Shown here piece by piece: positions 1 through 8,577 of a stretch of 47,038 nucleotides of DNA. Numbering within the stretch: position 1 is the first letter of the stretch; each line of letters starts with the position of its first letter. This DNA comes from an uncultured Craurococcus sp. (lineage in GTDB: Bacteria; Pseudomonadota; Alphaproteobacteria; Acetobacterales; Acetobacteraceae), in assembly GCA_902805545.1 (NCBI GenBank), contig CADCTD010000133.1, positions 1 through 47,038 of the forward strand, read 5' to 3'. The translations under genes and the position numbers were made by a program. Below the pieces are notes generated by a model. It was not told the origin of the DNA. It made no database searches and saw nothing but the letters and a program-made list of their open reading frames with translations.

Positions 1-129
1 GCGCGGCGGGTCGCTGAGGGCGTGGCCGCGGAACTGGCCGGGCGCGACGAGGCGGAGATGCTCCGCCAGCGCGACGCGCTGCTGCTCGACCTGCTGCGGC
101 GGAAGGCGGGGGCAGTGGAGTTGCCCTAA
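1..129 (+). CDS. C-terminal end of an unidentified protein (5' truncated)
   Basis: Frame 1 is open from the window edge to a TAA at 127-129 and gives the last 42 residues of a protein. The stretch is rich in Ala, Arg, Glu and Leu and would form a charged amphipathic helix. No domain can be recognised from so short a tail. It converges with the GH3 gene, and the two stop codons overlap by a few bases. The frame might be a chance opening in GC-rich DNA, but the tight convergent packing favours a real gene end. Confidence 0.5.
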   Translation, partial: ARRVAEGVAAELAGRDEAEMLRQRDALLLDLLRRKAGAVELP

Positions 130-1688
130 CCCCCTCGCAGCCCCGCTTCGGCGGCCGCGAACCGCTCGGGGTCCGCCAGCACTCGCGGCACCTTGTGCTG
201 CCCGCCGAGCTTCCCCTGCGCCCGCATCCAGCCGGCGAAGGCGCCTGGCGGCAGCAGCACCAGCTCCGGCGCTGCCATCTGCCCGCCCTGGCGATGTGCG
301 GCATAATCCTCGTTCGCCGCGATCAGCGCCGCATCCACCGCCTGGGCCAGCCGCTCCGTCAGGCCGGGCGCGGCCGCCGCCTCCGGCTCCACCAGCCAGC
401 GATGCGTCCCCTGCGCGCCGAGGAAGACCGGCCCCACCGTGTAGTCGGCGACCGTCACGCCGAGCGCCTGCGCGGCGCCGAGCAGGGCCGCCTCAATTTC
501 CTCCCCGGTCAGGTGCTCGCCGAAGGCCGAGAGGCTGTAGGAGGTGCGGCCTGTGACCAGCAGCCGCGGCGGTGCGCGCTCGACGAAGCGCACCGTGTCG
601 CCCAGCACATAGGACCACAGCCCGGCGCAGGAGGTGACGATGACGGCATAGTCGATCCCCGTCTCGACATCGGCGACCCAGTGCCGGGTCGGGCTCAGCC
701 GGTCCAGCTCCCCCAGCGGCACGAATTCCCAGAAGACGCCGGCATCGAGGGTGAGGCGCATGCCCTCGCCATCGCCCCGGTCGGCCAGCGCGACGAAACC
801 CTCGCTCGCCGGATACACCTCCCGCGTCGCGCAGCCAGGCGGCAGGAAGGGTCGCAGCCGGTCGCGATAGGGCGCCCACGCGACGCCGCCATGGACCAGC
901 AGCTCCAGCCCCGGCAGCGGCGGGGCACCATGCCGCTCGGCCAGGCGCCCCAGCAGCACCAGCAGCCAGCTCGGCGTGCCGGAGAGGACGCGGATGGCCG
1001 CCGCCGGCGTCGCCTCGGCCAGCGCCGCCAGCTTGCGGTCCCAGTCGGGGAGCAGGGCGATCTCCGCCGGCGGGAAGCTCCAGGCGCGCAGCAAGGCCGG
1101 CACCTCCGCCGCGGCGATGCCGGAGAGGTCGCCCTGCCGCACGCCGGGCGCCACCCGCTCCAGCGCCGTCGAGCCGCCGAGCATGAAGGACGGTCCGCCG
1201 AAGATCGCGCTCCGCGGATGGTGGTGCAGGTGCCAGGCCAGCACGTCGAGCGCCGCCCGCCGGTTGCCGCGCATCATCGGCGCGGTGACGGGGATGTACT
1301 TCGTCGTCCCCGAGGTGGTGCCGGAGGAGAGCGCGAAATAGGGCACCCGCCCCGGCCAGGTGACGTCGACCAGCACCGGGTATGCGGCCTGCCACCAGTC
1401 GCGCCAGAAATCCTCGTAGCGCCGCAGCGGCACCCGTGCCTGGTAGTCCGCGACGCCGCGTATGCCGGCGAAGCCATGCGACTTGCCGAAGCGCGTTCCT
1501 GCCGCCCGGTGCAGCAGGCGCGCCAGGAGCCTTGCCTGCGTGGCGACGGGGTCCATCCGCCGCACCCGCGCGATGCGCAGCGCCGAGGCCGCCCGCAGCA
1601 GCGGCGTCGCATCGAAGGGCGGCAAGGTGGGGCGCGGCCGCGTCAGGCCGCCGCGCCCTGCGGCGCCTGGGCCATCGGCCGCGCTCAC
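126..1688 (-). CDS. GH3-family acyl-acid adenylate-forming enzyme
   Basis: This 520-residue protein has the features of the GH3 family, the ANL-superfamily branch best known in plants, where it conjugates auxin or jasmonate to amino acids. The Ser/Thr-rich phosphate-binding motif SSGTTSGTTK lies at about residues 121-130. The adenine-site motif YPASEG is at about 292-297, and the hinge-region signature ending in LGDTVRF at about 361-368. The start is a GTG overlapping the stop of the upstream acylase gene (GTGA), which implies translational coupling. Bacterial GH3 proteins are widespread, but substrates are known for few. By family the likely reaction is ATP-dependent acyl adenylation followed by amide or thioester formation. 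The substrate cannot be read from sequence. It is the last gene of a leftward set that begins with an ethylene-receptor-like kinase. Confidence 0.88.
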   Translation of the reverse strand: MSAADGPGAAGRGGLTRPRPTLPPFDATPLLRAASALRIARVRRMDPVATQARLLARLLHRAAGTRFGKSHGFAGIRGVADYQARVPLRRYEDFWRDWWQAAYPVLVDVTWPGRVPYFALSSGTTSGTTKYIPVTAPMMRGNRRAALDVLAWHLHHHPRSAIFGGPSFMLGGSTALERVAPGVRQGDLSGIAAAEVPALLRAWSFPPAEIALLPDWDRKLAALAEATPAAAIRVLSGTPSWLLVLLGRLAERHGAPPLPGLELLVHGGVAWAPYRDRLRPFLPPGCATREVYPASEGFVALADRGDGEGMRLTLDAGVFWEFVPLGELDRLSPTRHWVADVETGIDYAVIVTSCAGLWSYVLGDTVRFVERAPPRLLVTGRTSYSLSAFGEHLTGEEIEAALLGAAQALGVTVADYTVGPVFLGAQGTHRWLVEPEAAAAPGLTERLAQAVDAALIAANEDYAAHRQGGQMAAPELVLLPPGAFAGWMRAQGKLGGQHKVPRVLADPERFAAAEAGLRGG

Positions 1689-3943
1689 GGCCGCAGCACC
1701 GTCACGCGCGGGAACTCGGCGGCGACCGTCTCCGGCCTGAGCGGCAGGCGGATGCTGCGCCCCTCGCGCCAGAGCGGGATCTGGTCGGCGAAGGCGGCGC
1801 TGCCGAGCCAGCCATCCTGCCCGCCGAACAGAGTGAACCAGTTGGAGTCGAGGTCGGCGAGGTCCGAGACGTAGCGCGCCATGGAGCCGAAGCTCACCTC
1901 ATGCGGGCCGCCGACCAGGCCGTGCCCGGTCTTCATCGGCGTCTCGCGCGAGCCGCCGACCGGGATCTCCTGTAGCACGAAGGCACGGCCGAGCACCGGC
2001 AGGTTCACCAGCCAATGCGCCGCCCGCAGCTGGTGGATATCGCCCCAGACGCGGTAGCGCGCGGCAAGCGGCGCCGCCTCCGCCGCTGCCTGGCGCAGCA
2101 GCGCGGCGCGGCGCGGCTCCGGCAGCCTGTCGAGGTCGCGGAGCATGAAGGTGGTGATGAAATTCCACCCCGTCTCCAGCCCGCGCCCGCTGCTGCCCTC
2201 CGGCAGCAATCCCGGCAGCAGCCGCCCGAGCAGCAGCTCGAAGACCAGGGCGGCGCGGCTCCCGGCGGCATAGTCGCCATCCCAGCCGCGCAGCGGGGCG
2301 AGGAAGTCCGGCGCCCCGCCCGGCAGCGCATCGAACCGCGCCAGTAGCCCGGCCGCGAGCACTGCCGCCTTCGGGGCGAGGGTGTCGCGCTGCGAGGCGG
2401 CGAGGTCCTCCGGCGTCAGCCTCGGCCGTGCCATCAGCAGGGCGCGCAGCCGCGCCACGCGGTCCCCATCGCTGAAGAAATAGCCGATCGGCGGCGCGTC
2501 CCGCGTCCAGGTCGCCGGGTTCTCGTTGGCCGAGGCGAGGACGCCCTCCGGCGGGTTCTCGAGCGCCGGCAGGTCCCCGGCATGCAGCAGGTGCGACCAC
2601 GGCCCGGTCGCCGCCGGATCGGCCCCGTCCAGCACCGGGTCCTGGGCCGGGAAGCCGGGCCGGGCGGGCAAGATGGCCGCCGTCAGCCGCCCGATGGTCC
2701 CGGCCCGGTCGGCGTAGAGGAAGTTCTGCGGCGAGACGGCGAAGCTCTCGAAGCTCGCCCGGAATTCCGCGCCGCTCCGGGCGCGGGCGGCGCGCAGCAG
2801 GCTGGTGATCTCATCCGCCGGCTCCTGCCCGGCCCAGCGCAGCGCGATAGCGTCGCCCGGCCGGCTTGGCACCACGCTCGCATCCGTCAGCACCGGCCCG
2901 AGCGGCGAGACCCGCACCCGCCGCGTCGCGTCGAACCAGAAGCGCTGGCGGATGCTGGTCTCCGCCTCGGTGAAAGCCTCCGGCGGCAGGCGGGAGACGT
3001 CGAAGAGGTCGGAGGACGCGGCGCGCAGGTTGGTCCCGCCCCAGGCCAGGTCCGGGTTGCGCCCGAGGCCGATGATCGGCACCCCGGGCACCATCATCCC
3101 GACCGCGTGGAAGCTGGGCGAGCGCATCCCGACCAGCAGCCAGAGATTGGGGAGCGACAGGCCGAGATGCGGGTCGGAGGCCAGCATCGCCGCCCCGGAG
3201 GCGCTGCGCGAGGGCGCGACCGCCACCGCATTGCTGCCCGCGCGCGACAGCCCGGCCAGCAGCCCCGGCAGGTTCGCCTCCCGCGGCGCGGGCGGGGTGA
3301 GGTTGGCGCCGGCCTCCAGCGTCCGCCGCCAGGCCGCGGCGAAGCCCGGCTTCCCCCGCTCGGCCAGCAGGGAGAAGTAGGAGAACCAGTTCACATCCGT
3401 CCCCGCCAGCCGGCCGATCGCCAGCAGGTCGGTGGTGGTGAAGGCCTCCCGACGCAGGCCGAGCAGGCCGAATTCGGGCGGCCGCGGCCCCTCCAGCGCC
3501 GCCTTGTTCAGCCCGGCGAGGAAGGCCGCCATGAAGGCCCGGGTCTCAGGGGGCCAGCGCCGCTCGATCTCCGGCGCCGCCCGGTCGAAGCCGAGGATGC
3601 GGATCGCATGGTCGTAGTCCCGCGCCAGCGGCCCCGCCATCTCGGAGAGCCGCCCGCGCGCCACCATCCGCAGCAGGGCGATCTGCCCGCCGCGCAGGTG
3701 CCCGTGCACCAGGCCGAGCGCATAGGCGAGGTCGGCATCCGACCCGGCCTCGATCCAGGGAACCAGATGCTCGTTCCAGCGGATGGTGACCGGCCCGGCG
3801 AGGCCGAGCCCCTCCCGCGGCAGGGCGGCCAGCCGCTGCTCGATCCCGGTCGGCCGCGGCGCCAGCGCGCCGCAGCCCGGCAGCAGGGCGAGCAGCGCGA
3901 GCGCCAGGGCCGCGCCCGGCCGTTTCCCCTTCGATCCCGCCAC
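1685..3943 (-). CDS. Penicillin acylase family Ntn-hydrolase, predicted lipoprotein
   Basis: From the GTG at 3943 the protein has 752 residues. This start is preferred over a TTG at 3997 because GGGGGAG precedes it at good spacing and because it places a basic n-region directly before a hydrophobic stretch. That stretch ends in the lipobox LLPGC (Cys24), so a periplasm-facing lipoprotein is predicted. The nucleophile motif GSN occurs at about 236-238, giving Ser237 as the new N-terminus after autoproteolysis. It is followed by the conserved SDPHL segment, typical of acylases that split one chain into alpha and beta subunits. Members hydrolyse amides such as beta-lactam side chains or acyl-homoserine lactones. 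The substrate here is unknown. The stop overlaps the GH3 start; 77 bp separate it from the response regulator upstream, so it may share that transcript. Confidence 0.88.
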   Translation of the reverse strand: MAGSKGKRPGAALALALLALLPGCGALAPRPTGIEQRLAALPREGLGLAGPVTIRWNEHLVPWIEAGSDADLAYALGLVHGHLRGGQIALLRMVARGRLSEMAGPLARDYDHAIRILGFDRAAPEIERRWPPETRAFMAAFLAGLNKAALEGPRPPEFGLLGLRREAFTTTDLLAIGRLAGTDVNWFSYFSLLAERGKPGFAAAWRRTLEAGANLTPPAPREANLPGLLAGLSRAGSNAVAVAPSRSASGAAMLASDPHLGLSLPNLWLLVGMRSPSFHAVGMMVPGVPIIGLGRNPDLAWGGTNLRAASSDLFDVSRLPPEAFTEAETSIRQRFWFDATRRVRVSPLGPVLTDASVVPSRPGDAIALRWAGQEPADEITSLLRAARARSGAEFRASFESFAVSPQNFLYADRAGTIGRLTAAILPARPGFPAQDPVLDGADPAATGPWSHLLHAGDLPALENPPEGVLASANENPATWTRDAPPIGYFFSDGDRVARLRALLMARPRLTPEDLAASQRDTLAPKAAVLAAGLLARFDALPGGAPDFLAPLRGWDGDYAAGSRAALVFELLLGRLLPGLLPEGSSGRGLETGWNFITTFMLRDLDRLPEPRRAALLRQAAAEAAPLAARYRVWGDIHQLRAAHWLVNLPVLGRAFVLQEIPVGGSRETPMKTGHGLVGGPHEVSFGSMARYVSDLADLDSNWFTLFGGQDGWLGSAAFADQIPLWREGRSIRLPLRPETVAAEFPRVTVLRP

Positions 3944-4020
3944 CCCGTTCTCCCCCAGGCATCCCCGGGGAGATTGGCCGCAGGACCGATGAGGCAAGCT
4001 GTTGAAACGAAACCGGACAT

Positions 4021-4401
4021 TCAGCCGTGATTGGCAACCTGGCGGATGGCGTCGACCAGCCGCGCCAGCTCGATCGGCTTGGTCAGCAATTCGAGCGGGG
4101 CGGAGCCGTCATGCAGCTCGCCCTTGCCGCCATCGGGCGGATAGCCGGTCATCACCACCACCGGCAGTTCCGGCCGGCCGGCGCGCAGCCGGGCGATCAG
4201 CTCCCGCCCGTCGAGCCGCGGCATGCGGAGGTCGGTCAGCAGCACGTCGAAGCGGGCGCCGGCGCTGGCCAGTTCCAGCGCCGCCTCGCCATCCGGCGCG
4301 GCCAGAACCTCGAAGCCGGCGTCGAGCAAGCCCTCCTCCAGCACCTCGGCGGCGAGTTGCTCGTCCTCGGCCATCAGCACCCGGAGCGGCGCGGCCATCA
4401 T
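4021..4401 (-). CDS. Single-domain response regulator (CheY-like receiver)
   Basis: The protein has 126 residues and consists of one receiver domain. The acidic pair is Glu12-Asp13, the phospho-acceptor is Asp57 in LLTDLRMP, the switch Thr is Thr85 in VVMTGYP, and the conserved Lys is Lys108 in LTKP. There is no output domain, so it must act by protein contact or as a phosphate relay or sink. Its ATG overlaps the stop of the upstream histidine kinase (ATGA), which makes the pair translationally coupled and a likely cognate couple. The next leftward gene, a penicillin acylase homologue, starts 77 bp further on. Confidence 0.9.
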   Translation of the reverse strand: MMAAPLRVLMAEDEQLAAEVLEEGLLDAGFEVLAAPDGEAALELASAGARFDVLLTDLRMPRLDGRELIARLRAGRPELPVVVMTGYPPDGGKGELHDGSAPLELLTKPIELARLVDAIRQVANHG

Positions 4402-5936
4402 GCGGGATGCTCCTGTGCCAGCGGCAGGGCCACCTGGAACACCGCGCCGGCGCCCTGGTTCAGCCAGCCCAGCCGCCCGCCCATGCTGCGCAGGATGCCC
4501 GCGGCGATGGGCAGGCCGAGGCCGGTGCCCTCGCCCGGCTCCTTGCTGGTGACGAAGGGCTCGAGGATGCGCGGGCCGATCGCCGCCGCGACGCCGCCGC
4601 CGGTATCCTGCACGGCGAGGGTGACGCGCCCCGGCTGCGGCCCGGGGCGGAGGGTGACCTGGATCTGCCCCGGCGCATCCGGCTCCTGCCGCCGGCGGCG
4701 CAGCACGGCGTCGCGCGCATTCTCCAGCAGGTGGAGCAGGGCCTGCTCGAATTGCGCGGCGCGGCCGAGCACGGGGGCCGGCTCCGGCGCGTCGAGGGTC
4801 ACCTCGACGCGGTCGAGCGCCCAGGAGCGGCGGGCGACCTCGACGGCGGCGGCGGCGGCCTCGGCGGCGTCGAAGGTCTCGGCCTCGCCCGGCGTGTCGC
4901 GGGCGAGCTCCCGCATCCGCTCGAGCAGGGCACCGAGCCGGCGGGTCTGGCCGAGGATCACCTCGAGCGCCCGGCGCGAGGCCGGGGCGGCATCGAGCGC
5001 GGCGCGGGCGCGGTCGGCCCAGAGGCTGATGATGTTGACCGGCTGGCTCATCTCATGCGCGACGCCGGCGCACATGGCGCCGATGGTGGCCCGCCGCGCC
5101 GCCTCCACCAGGTCGGCCTGCAGGCGGCGCACCTCGGTCACGTCCCGCAGGCTGCCGAGCAGCCGGCGCGGCTGGCCGTCCAGCACCGGCAGCGGGGCCA
5201 GCACGGTATGCCAGTGCCGCGTGCCCTCGGCGCCGGCGATGGCGCTTTCCCAGTCGCGCGGCGCGCCGCTGTCGAGGCAGGCGGTGAAGGCGTGGCCCAG
5301 CTCGGCGGCTGCGGCGGCCTCGAGCAGCGCGGCGGGGCCGCTGCCCTCCACCGTCTCGCGCGGCCGGTCGAAGAGGCGGCAGAAGCTTGGATTCACCGTC
5401 TCGAAGATGAAGCCGCCGCGGTCCGCCCGCACCACGAAGAGCGCGTCCGACATGTGCTCGAAGAAGCCGGCGAAGCGCGCCTCGCTCTGCCGCGCGCGTA
5501 TTTCCGCCTCGCGCCGCTCCGCGACCTCGCGCGACAGCGCCGCGTTCGCCTCGGCGAGCTCCTGGGCGGAGGGCAGGGCCAGCACCCGCGGCAGCAGCGG
5601 CCAGAGCGCGATGGCGGTCAGCACCGAGACCAGCGTCGTCGCCGCCTTGACCACGCCCTGCAGCGCGTAATCCGGGTGCCAGAGCGTCCAGACCGACATG
5701 AAATGCGTCGCGCCGCAGGCCAGGATGAACACCGCGAAGAGCTCGAAGGCCCAGGGGAAGACGAGGTCCCGCCGCCGCAGCGCGATGACGATGAGGACGA
5801 CCGGGATGGACCAGTAGGCAAGGCCGGTCAGCACATCGGAGGTGACATGCAGCCAGAGCAGCTCCGGCCGCCAGAGCAGGCAGACACCGTGCGGCGCGAG
5901 AGCATCTGTATCGAAGAATGCGGCCAGGTTGGGCAT
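4398..5936 (-). CDS. Ethylene-receptor-like membrane PAS histidine kinase
   Basis: The 512-residue protein has three membrane helices at about 35-53, 59-84 and 92-115, then a PAS domain (about 150-270), HisKA (His294 in VAHEMSQP) and HATPase (Asn406, DTGGG at 444-448, GTGLG at 470-474). The membrane domain matches the ethylene-binding domain of plant ETR1. The ETR1 residues Asp25, Tyr32, Pro36, Phe58, Ile62, Cys65 and His69 correspond to Asp34, Tyr41, Pro45, Phe67, Ile71, Cys74 and His78, all at a constant offset of nine. Cys and His of the ACGATH segment are the Cu(I) ligands in ETR1. Similar receptors are known in Synechocystis and Azospirillum. Autophosphorylation and transfer to the adjacent receiver protein is the expected output. 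Binding of ethylene is inferred from residue conservation. Confidence 0.9.
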   Translation of the reverse strand: MPNLAAFFDTDALAPHGVCLLWRPELLWLHVTSDVLTGLAYWSIPVVLIVIALRRRDLVFPWAFELFAVFILACGATHFMSVWTLWHPDYALQGVVKAATTLVSVLTAIALWPLLPRVLALPSAQELAEANAALSREVAERREAEIRARQSEARFAGFFEHMSDALFVVRADRGGFIFETVNPSFCRLFDRPRETVEGSGPAALLEAAAAAELGHAFTACLDSGAPRDWESAIAGAEGTRHWHTVLAPLPVLDGQPRRLLGSLRDVTEVRRLQADLVEAARRATIGAMCAGVAHEMSQPVNIISLWADRARAALDAAPASRRALEVILGQTRRLGALLERMRELARDTPGEAETFDAAEAAAAAVEVARRSWALDRVEVTLDAPEPAPVLGRAAQFEQALLHLLENARDAVLRRRRQEPDAPGQIQVTLRPGPQPGRVTLAVQDTGGGVAAAIGPRILEPFVTSKEPGEGTGLGLPIAAGILRSMGGRLGWLNQGAGAVFQVALPLAQEHPA

Positions 5937-6045
5937 CTAGGTTGGACCATCGTTCGATACGGGACTGCCGCGCATCGCAACATGCGCGAACTCGGGAACT
6001 GGATACAACTTCAACGTGTAAACAAGGGCAAGACGAGGAGAAAAT

Positions 6046-6061
6046 CGTCGATTAATCGACG
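6046..6061. promoter_or_regulatory. 16-bp perfect palindrome upstream of the ethylene-receptor-like kinase gene
   Basis: CGTCGATTAATCGACG is a perfect 16-bp inverted repeat with an AT-rich centre. It lies about 110 bp upstream of the kinase start, within the 220-bp gap 5937-6156, which is visibly richer in A and T than its surroundings. The gap should hold the promoter of the kinase operon, since the next gene ends at 6157 on the same strand. The palindrome could be an operator. No regulator is assigned. Confidence 0.4.
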
Positions 6062-6156
6062 CGTGATCATCCTCTGATCGTTGGGGTTGAATGGTGGAAA
6101 CCATGCTATCGGTCCACGCGTCAACACATCCGGTAGACATATATCGCGAGCGTTGC

Positions 6157-7809
6157 CTATTGGCGGCGCGACGCCCGGGTGAGCGCCAGTACCGGAAGCA
6201 AGCCAGCCAGGACAATGAGCAGGGCCGAGGTGCTGGCCTCCGCCAGCCGCTCGTCGGCCGCGAGGTTGTGGACGCGGACCGCGAGGGTATCGAAGTCGAA
6301 GGGCCGGATGATGAGCGTCGCCGGCAGCTCCTTCATCGTATCGACGAACACCAAGAGCCCGGCGGTCAGCAGGCTGCCCCGGGCGAGCGGCAATTCCACC
6401 CGCAGCACCGCCCCCGCCGGCCCGGCGCCGAGGCTGCGCGCCGCCTCCCGCAGGCTCGGCCGCAGCCGCGCCAGCCCCGCCTCCACCGCCGAGAGCGCGA
6501 CGGCCAGGAAGCGCACGAGATAGGCGAAGACCAGCGCCGCGATCCCGCCCGAGAGCAGCAGCCCGGTCGAGATGCCGAAGCGCGCCCGCATCCAGCCATC
6601 GAGCGCATTGTCGAAGAGGCCGAGCGGCACCAGCGTGCCGACGGCGATGACCGAGCCGGGCAGCGCATAGCCGAGCCCCGCGATGCGCAGCGCCGCCCGC
6701 TGGCTGGCCCTCGGATGCAGCCGCGCCGCCCAGCCGAGCAGCGCCGCGAGCAGCACCGCGAGCAGCGCCGCCAGCGCGGCGAGGGTCATGCTGTTGCGGG
6801 CGAAGGGCAGGAAGCGCTCGGGCGAGAGCGGGTCGCCGACCTGCAGCATCAGCACCAGCAGCGTCCCCGCCGGCACCAGGAAGCCGAGCGCCACCGGCAG
6901 CGCGCAGGCGAGGAAGGCGGCCGCTGCCCGCCACCCGCGCAGCGGCGCCGGCCGCAGCGGCGCCTCCCGCGCGGTCGTCGGGTGGAAGCGCCGGCCGCCG
7001 CGGCTCGCCCGCTCGAAGACCAGCAGCAGCGCCGCCAGCCCCATCAGGCAGGCGGCGAGCTGGCTGGCCGCGCCGCGGTCGCCCAGGCTGAACCAGGCCT
7101 CGTAGACGCCGGTGGTGAAGGTGCGGATGCCGAAATGCTGCACCGTGCCGAAATCCGCCAGCGTCTCCATCAGCGCCAGCGCCACGCCGCCGGCGATGGC
7201 CGGCCGCGCCATCGGCAGGGCGAGGCGGAAGAAGCAGCCGGCAAGCGAATGGCCGAGCATCCGCGCCGCCTCGACGAGGCCGAGGCTTTGCTGCGTGAAG
7301 GCGGTGCGGCAGAGCAGGTAGACGTAAGGGTAGAGGACGAGGCCGAGCATCAGCGCCGCGCCGGGCAGGCTGCGGATCTCGGGGAACCAGTACTGGCCCC
7401 AGCGCAGCCCGGTCGCGTCCCGGAGGGCGGTCTGCACCGGCCCCGCGACATCGAGCAGCCAGGTATAGGCATAGCCGCAGACATAGGCCGGCATCGCCAT
7501 GGGCAGCAGCAGCGCCACCTCCAGCACGCGGCGGCCGGGGAAGCGGCAGGCGGTGACGAGCCAGGCCGTGAGCGTCCCGAGCGCGGCGGTGATCGCGCCC
7601 ACGCCGAGCGCCAGCAGGGCGGAGTTGCCCAGCATCTCCGGCAGGGTGGTGCCTGCGATGTAGCGCGAGGCGGCGCCCACCGGCCCTGCCGCCGCGGCGA
7701 GCACGGCCAGCAGCGGCGCGGCGACCAGGGCGGCCAGCGGCAGGGCGAGCAGGGCCCAGGCCGGGGCGCGGCCCGTCCTCGGGCGGCCTGTCCTCAAGCG
7801 AAGGGGCAT
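6157..7809 (-). CDS. Fused two-module ABC transporter permease, iron(III)/FbpB type
   Basis: This 550-residue membrane protein contains two binding-protein-dependent permease modules in tandem, as in the FbpB/AfuB class for ferric iron and related thiamine permeases. Each half has about six hydrophobic segments and one EAA loop that contacts the ATPase: [12 protein letters not shown] in the first half (around residue 180) and [12 protein letters not shown] in the second (around 450). The start is ATG at 7809, six bases after the stop of the flavin-reductase-like gene, so the two are probably co-transcribed. No periplasmic binding protein or ATPase gene lies next to it in this window, which is unusual because these systems normally form a three-gene operon. 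The substrate is unproven. Confidence 0.85.
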   Translation of the reverse strand: MPLRLRTGRPRTGRAPAWALLALPLAALVAAPLLAVLAAAAGPVGAASRYIAGTTLPEMLGNSALLALGVGAITAALGTLTAWLVTACRFPGRRVLEVALLLPMAMPAYVCGYAYTWLLDVAGPVQTALRDATGLRWGQYWFPEIRSLPGAALMLGLVLYPYVYLLCRTAFTQQSLGLVEAARMLGHSLAGCFFRLALPMARPAIAGGVALALMETLADFGTVQHFGIRTFTTGVYEAWFSLGDRGAASQLAACLMGLAALLLVFERASRGGRRFHPTTAREAPLRPAPLRGWRAAAAFLACALPVALGFLVPAGTLLVLMLQVGDPLSPERFLPFARNSMTLAALAALLAVLLAALLGWAARLHPRASQRAALRIAGLGYALPGSVIAVGTLVPLGLFDNALDGWMRARFGISTGLLLSGGIAALVFAYLVRFLAVALSAVEAGLARLRPSLREAARSLGAGPAGAVLRVELPLARGSLLTAGLLVFVDTMKELPATLIIRPFDFDTLAVRVHNLAADERLAEASTSALLIVLAGLLPVLALTRASRRQ

Positions 7810-7815
7810 CGGCGC

Positions 7816-8454
7816 CTATTCGGCGGCCTTCTTCGCCTCCCATTCGGCGACGGTCATGCGCGGCACCTCGATCCGGTCCGTGGTGCGGGCGTACCAGCCG
7901 CGGCCATGCATGCGGCCGAGCAGGTTCAGCCGCGGCGTGTCGACGTAGAACCTCGCCGGATCCAGCACGCAATCGTCCTGGATGTGCACGGCGACGACGC
8001 GGCCGAGCACGATCGTATGCGCCCCGGCCGGCACGAGCTGGTAGGTGACGCATTCCAGCGCCACCGGGCTCTCCGCGATGCGCGGCGGCTTCACCTTGGC
8101 GGAGGCGAGGCGGGTGAGGCCGGCCTCGGCGATCTCGTCCACCCCGGCGGGGAAGTCGACCGCCGTGGCATTCATCTGGTGGACCGCCTGCTCCGGCACC
8201 AGGCAGACGACGAATTCGCCGGTCTCCCTGATGTTGACGCAGGTGTCCTTCAGCGCGCCCGGCGCCTTCGGCCCGCAGCCGATGCCGACCACCACCGGGT
8301 CGGAGGAGAAGGCGTTGAAGAAGGAGTAGGGCGCCGCATTCGTCACCCCCGCGGCATCCTGGGTGACGACCCAGGCGATCGGGCGCGGCACGACCGAGGA
8401 GACGATCAGCTTGTAGCAATCCTGCGGGGCCAGGCTTTCGAAGTCGAACAGCAT
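7816..8454 (-). CDS. Flavin reductase-like FMN-binding split-barrel protein
   Basis: The 212-residue protein has the flavin-reductase-domain pattern. An N-terminal VPRPIAWV segment and the [13 protein letters not shown] stretch form the flavin pocket in this family. Members of this split-barrel group bind FMN and reduce flavin with NAD(P)H for partner monooxygenases, or have other flavin-dependent roles. No partner oxygenase lies beside it. Downstream, six bases away, is a ferric-type permease; flavin reductases can also act as ferric reductases, so a role in iron handling is possible but inferred. The start ATG at 8454 faces the divergent chemotaxis receptor gene across 123 bp. Confidence 0.82.
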   Translation of the reverse strand: MLFDFESLAPQDCYKLIVSSVVPRPIAWVVTQDAAGVTNAAPYSFFNAFSSDPVVVGIGCGPKAPGALKDTCVNIRETGEFVVCLVPEQAVHQMNATAVDFPAGVDEIAEAGLTRLASAKVKPPRIAESPVALECVTYQLVPAGAHTIVLGRVVAVHIQDDCVLDPARFYVDTPRLNLLGRMHGRGWYARTTDRIEVPRMTVAEWEAKKAAE

Positions 8455-8577
8455 CGGGGGCGCATCCTTGGTCGCGGCGAGGCGCGGAAAGTGGCGCCCG
8501 GCGGCGGGCCTGTCGAGTCGGGCGTTTGCCGGTTGTTAAAGCCTCGCGGGTCATGCTCCGCCGACAAGGAGATGCCC

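Noticed and set aside
4398-5936. MHYT- or MASE-type sensor domain for the kinase
   Set aside because: The fixed spacing of Asp, Tyr, Ile, Cys and His with the ACGATH segment fits the ethylene-receptor domain and not the MHYT or MASE patterns.
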